From: SB25 sp050180705
GTDB lineage: Bacteria > Bacteroidota > Bacteroidia > Bacteroidales > Tenuifilaceae
Reading direction: 5' to 3'
Length of the DNA stretch: 64,000 bases
NCBI GenBank assembly: GCA_050180705.1
Contig: JBFXDX010000017.1
Span: forward strand, 31,372-95,371
In this document: piece by piece, positions 62,749 to 64,000 of the stretch
How positions within the stretch are numbered: the first letter of the stretch is position 1
Layout: each line of letters begins with the position of its first letter
The notes under the pieces: model-generated
The model's database searches: none
What the model saw: the letters and a program-made list of their open reading frames with translations, nothing else
What the model was told of the DNA's origin: nothing
Translations under genes and position numbers: made by a program

Positions 62749-63672
62749 ATGACCAAAGTATTAGTAGCAACCGAAAAACCTTTTGCAAAGGCTGCGGTTG
62801 ACGGAATTAGAAAGATTGTTGAGGAGGCTGGTTTCACATTGGCTCTTCTTGAGAAATATACCGATCCTAACGACTTGGTAAAAGCAGTTGCCGATGCCGA
62901 TGCGCTAATTGTTCGTAGCGATAAGGTTACCAAGGAAGTTGTTGAGGCTGGAAAGAATCTCAAGATTGTTGTTCGCGCTGGTGCTGGTTACGATAACCTC
63001 GACCTTGCTGCTTGTACAGCAAAAGGTGTTGTTGCAATGAACACACCTGGCCAAAACTCAAACGCTGTTGCTGAGTTAGCAATTGGTATGATGATTTTTA
63101 TGGCTCGTGGTCTTTTCCAACCAGGAACCGGAACCGAGATTCACGGTAAAAAACTTGGTATTCATGCTTACGGCAATGTTGGTAAGTTGGTGGCTAAGTA
63201 TGGTAAAGGTTTTGGAATGGAAGTTTACGCTTTCGACCCATTCGTGGCTAAAGAGGCTATGGAAAAGGATGGTGTAAAGGTTGTTGGTAGCATCGAGGAA
63301 CTTTATAGCACTTGCGATTATGTATCGCTACATATTCCTGCTAACGACAAAACCAAAAAATCAATAGGATACGAGTTATTATCGAAAATGCCTAAGGGTG
63401 CTGCATTAATCAACACTGCCCGCAAAGAGGTTATCGATGAGGAAGGCCTAAAGAAAGCATTTACAGAGCGTGCCGATTTGAAATATGCAACCGATATTAT
63501 GGGCGAAACTCATGCCGAGTTGGTTGAGAAATTCCCTGGCCGTGTATTCTCTACCCCAAAGAAAATGGGTGCAGAAACTGCCGAGGCAAACATTAACGCT
63601 GGTTTAGCGTCTGCTAGTCAGATTGTTGGATTCATTAAGAATGGCGATAAAACATTTCAGGTAAATAAATAA
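62749..63672 (+). CDS. serA: D-3-phosphoglycerate dehydrogenase, short Lys-type
   Basis: A 307-residue dehydrogenase without an ACT domain. The NAD-binding region is GIHAYGNVGKLVAKYGKG, and VVRAGAGYDNLDL and NTARKEVIDEEGL are typical of the D-2-hydroxyacid family. The usual catalytic His motif TPHxGA is replaced by STPKKMGAETAEAN with Lys, the form known from type IIK enzymes of Bacteroides and Entamoeba. Proximity to serC supports serine synthesis. Confidence 0.94.
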   Translation: MTKVLVATEKPFAKAAVDGIRKIVEEAGFTLALLEKYTDPNDLVKAVADADALIVRSDKVTKEVVEAGKNLKIVVRAGAGYDNLDLAACTAKGVVAMNTPGQNSNAVAELAIGMMIFMARGLFQPGTGTEIHGKKLGIHAYGNVGKLVAKYGKGFGMEVYAFDPFVAKEAMEKDGVKVVGSIEELYSTCDYVSLHIPANDKTKKSIGYELLSKMPKGAALINTARKEVIDEEGLKKAFTERADLKYATDIMGETHAELVEKFPGRVFSTPKKMGAETAEANINAGLASASQIVGFIKNGDKTFQVNK

Positions 63673-63716
63673 CACAGTGAGACGTTAAGCGTTAATCGTT
63701 AAACGAAAGAGACTGT

Positions 63717-64000
63717 ATGGACCATAAGGAATTAGATGCGTGGAAGGTTTCCGTTGATTTATCTGTGGAAGTGTACTCTATCACAAAATCTTTTCCTAAA
63801 GAAGAAATGTTTGGCTTAGTTCAACAGATTAGAAGAGCGGCTGTTTCGGTTCCATCAAACATAGCCGAGGGATGTGCCAGAAGTAGTTCGAAGGAGACTA
63901 TACATTTTTTATATATCTCGCTTGGTTCACTGGCAGAACTTGAAACTCAAATGATAATATCTCATAAACTAGATTATATAAAAGAAGTTGATGAGATAAT
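63717..64000 (+). CDS. Second S23/IVP-type four-helix-bundle protein (cut by window edge)
   Basis: The frame runs from the ATG at 63717 to the window end (94 codons): MDHKELDAWKVSVDLSVEVY, FPKEEMFGLVQQIRRAAVSI, SNIAEGCARSSSKETI. It has the same family pattern as the gene at 62313 but a clearly different sequence, so it is not a recent duplicate. Upstream are short repeats of the type GTTAA (63684-63701). Confidence 0.88.
   Translation, partial: MDHKELDAWKVSVDLSVEVYSITKSFPKEEMFGLVQQIRRAAVSVPSNIAEGCARSSSKETIHFLYISLGSLAELETQMIISHKLDYIKEVDEI

Overview
The window looks like a chromosomal segment of a Bacteroidota organism, most likely class Bacteroidia (Bacteroidales/Marinilabiliales-like). The evidence is a SusC/SusD pair, a hybrid two-component regulator, a type IX secretion C-terminal tail, promoters of the form TTG-N19-20-TAnnTTTG, and moderately AT-rich DNA with mostly weak Shine-Dalgarno sites. 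No rRNA, tRNA, CRISPR array, transposase or integrase was seen.

Layout. 1-6.2 kb is a chemotaxis and signalling block: two methyl-accepting proteins, a single-domain receiver, and a PAS/NarX-type kinase with its LuxR-type regulator. The two leftward promoters share a matching pair of palindromes. 6.3-11.8 kb holds ordinary genes (zinc-ribbon protein, NhaD, acetyltransferase-like protein, STAS, Hpt, GcvT). 12-15.3 kb holds a TPR-LytS-type kinase, a LytTR regulator and a small zinc-ribbon gene. 15.4-16.4 kb is a gene-poor region with three long direct repeats and a five-unit array of 23-bp palindromes.

16.4-33 kb is hexuronate catabolism. A long leftward operon encodes a LacI regulator, UxuB-type SDR, UxuA, a PfkB kinase, a LarA-family protein, Gnd, a hexuronate transporter, UxaC, KdgK, KdgA, UxaE and a membrane protein. 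The divergent rightward operon encodes KduI, KduD, a DUF4861 lipoprotein and the hybrid regulator. Two palindromic operators lie between them. 37-56.6 kb is a pectin utilisation locus: SusC, SusD, a DUF4957/DUF5123-like surface protein, PL9, CE12, GH43, two alpha/beta-hydrolase esterases and PL1 leftward, with GH28, GH105 and CE8 rightward. Together these would de-esterify and cut homogalacturonan, import oligomers, and convert galacturonate (UxaC-UxaE-UxuB-UxuA) and lyase products (KduI-KduD) to KDG, then to pyruvate and glyceraldehyde-3-phosphate.

57-60 kb is one large gene joining an HD phosphohydrolase-like domain, a long helical region and an eIF2B/ribose-1,5-bisphosphate-isomerase-like domain. 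60-64 kb has comB, serC, serA and two S23-type four-helix-bundle genes.

The most striking observation is regulatory. Two arrays of four 21-bp direct repeats, one just after the LytTR regulator (14815-14898) and one before the HD-IF2B gene (56806-56889), share sequence and have the same spacing to a TTG-N20-TAnnTTTn promoter. This suggests that the LytTR system controls the HD-IF2B gene about 42 kb away and the neighbouring small zinc-ribbon gene. A second candidate for novelty is the three-copy repeat at 15.5-16.4 kb, two copies of which carry a short hydrophobic ORF whose start codon lies in a hairpin stem.
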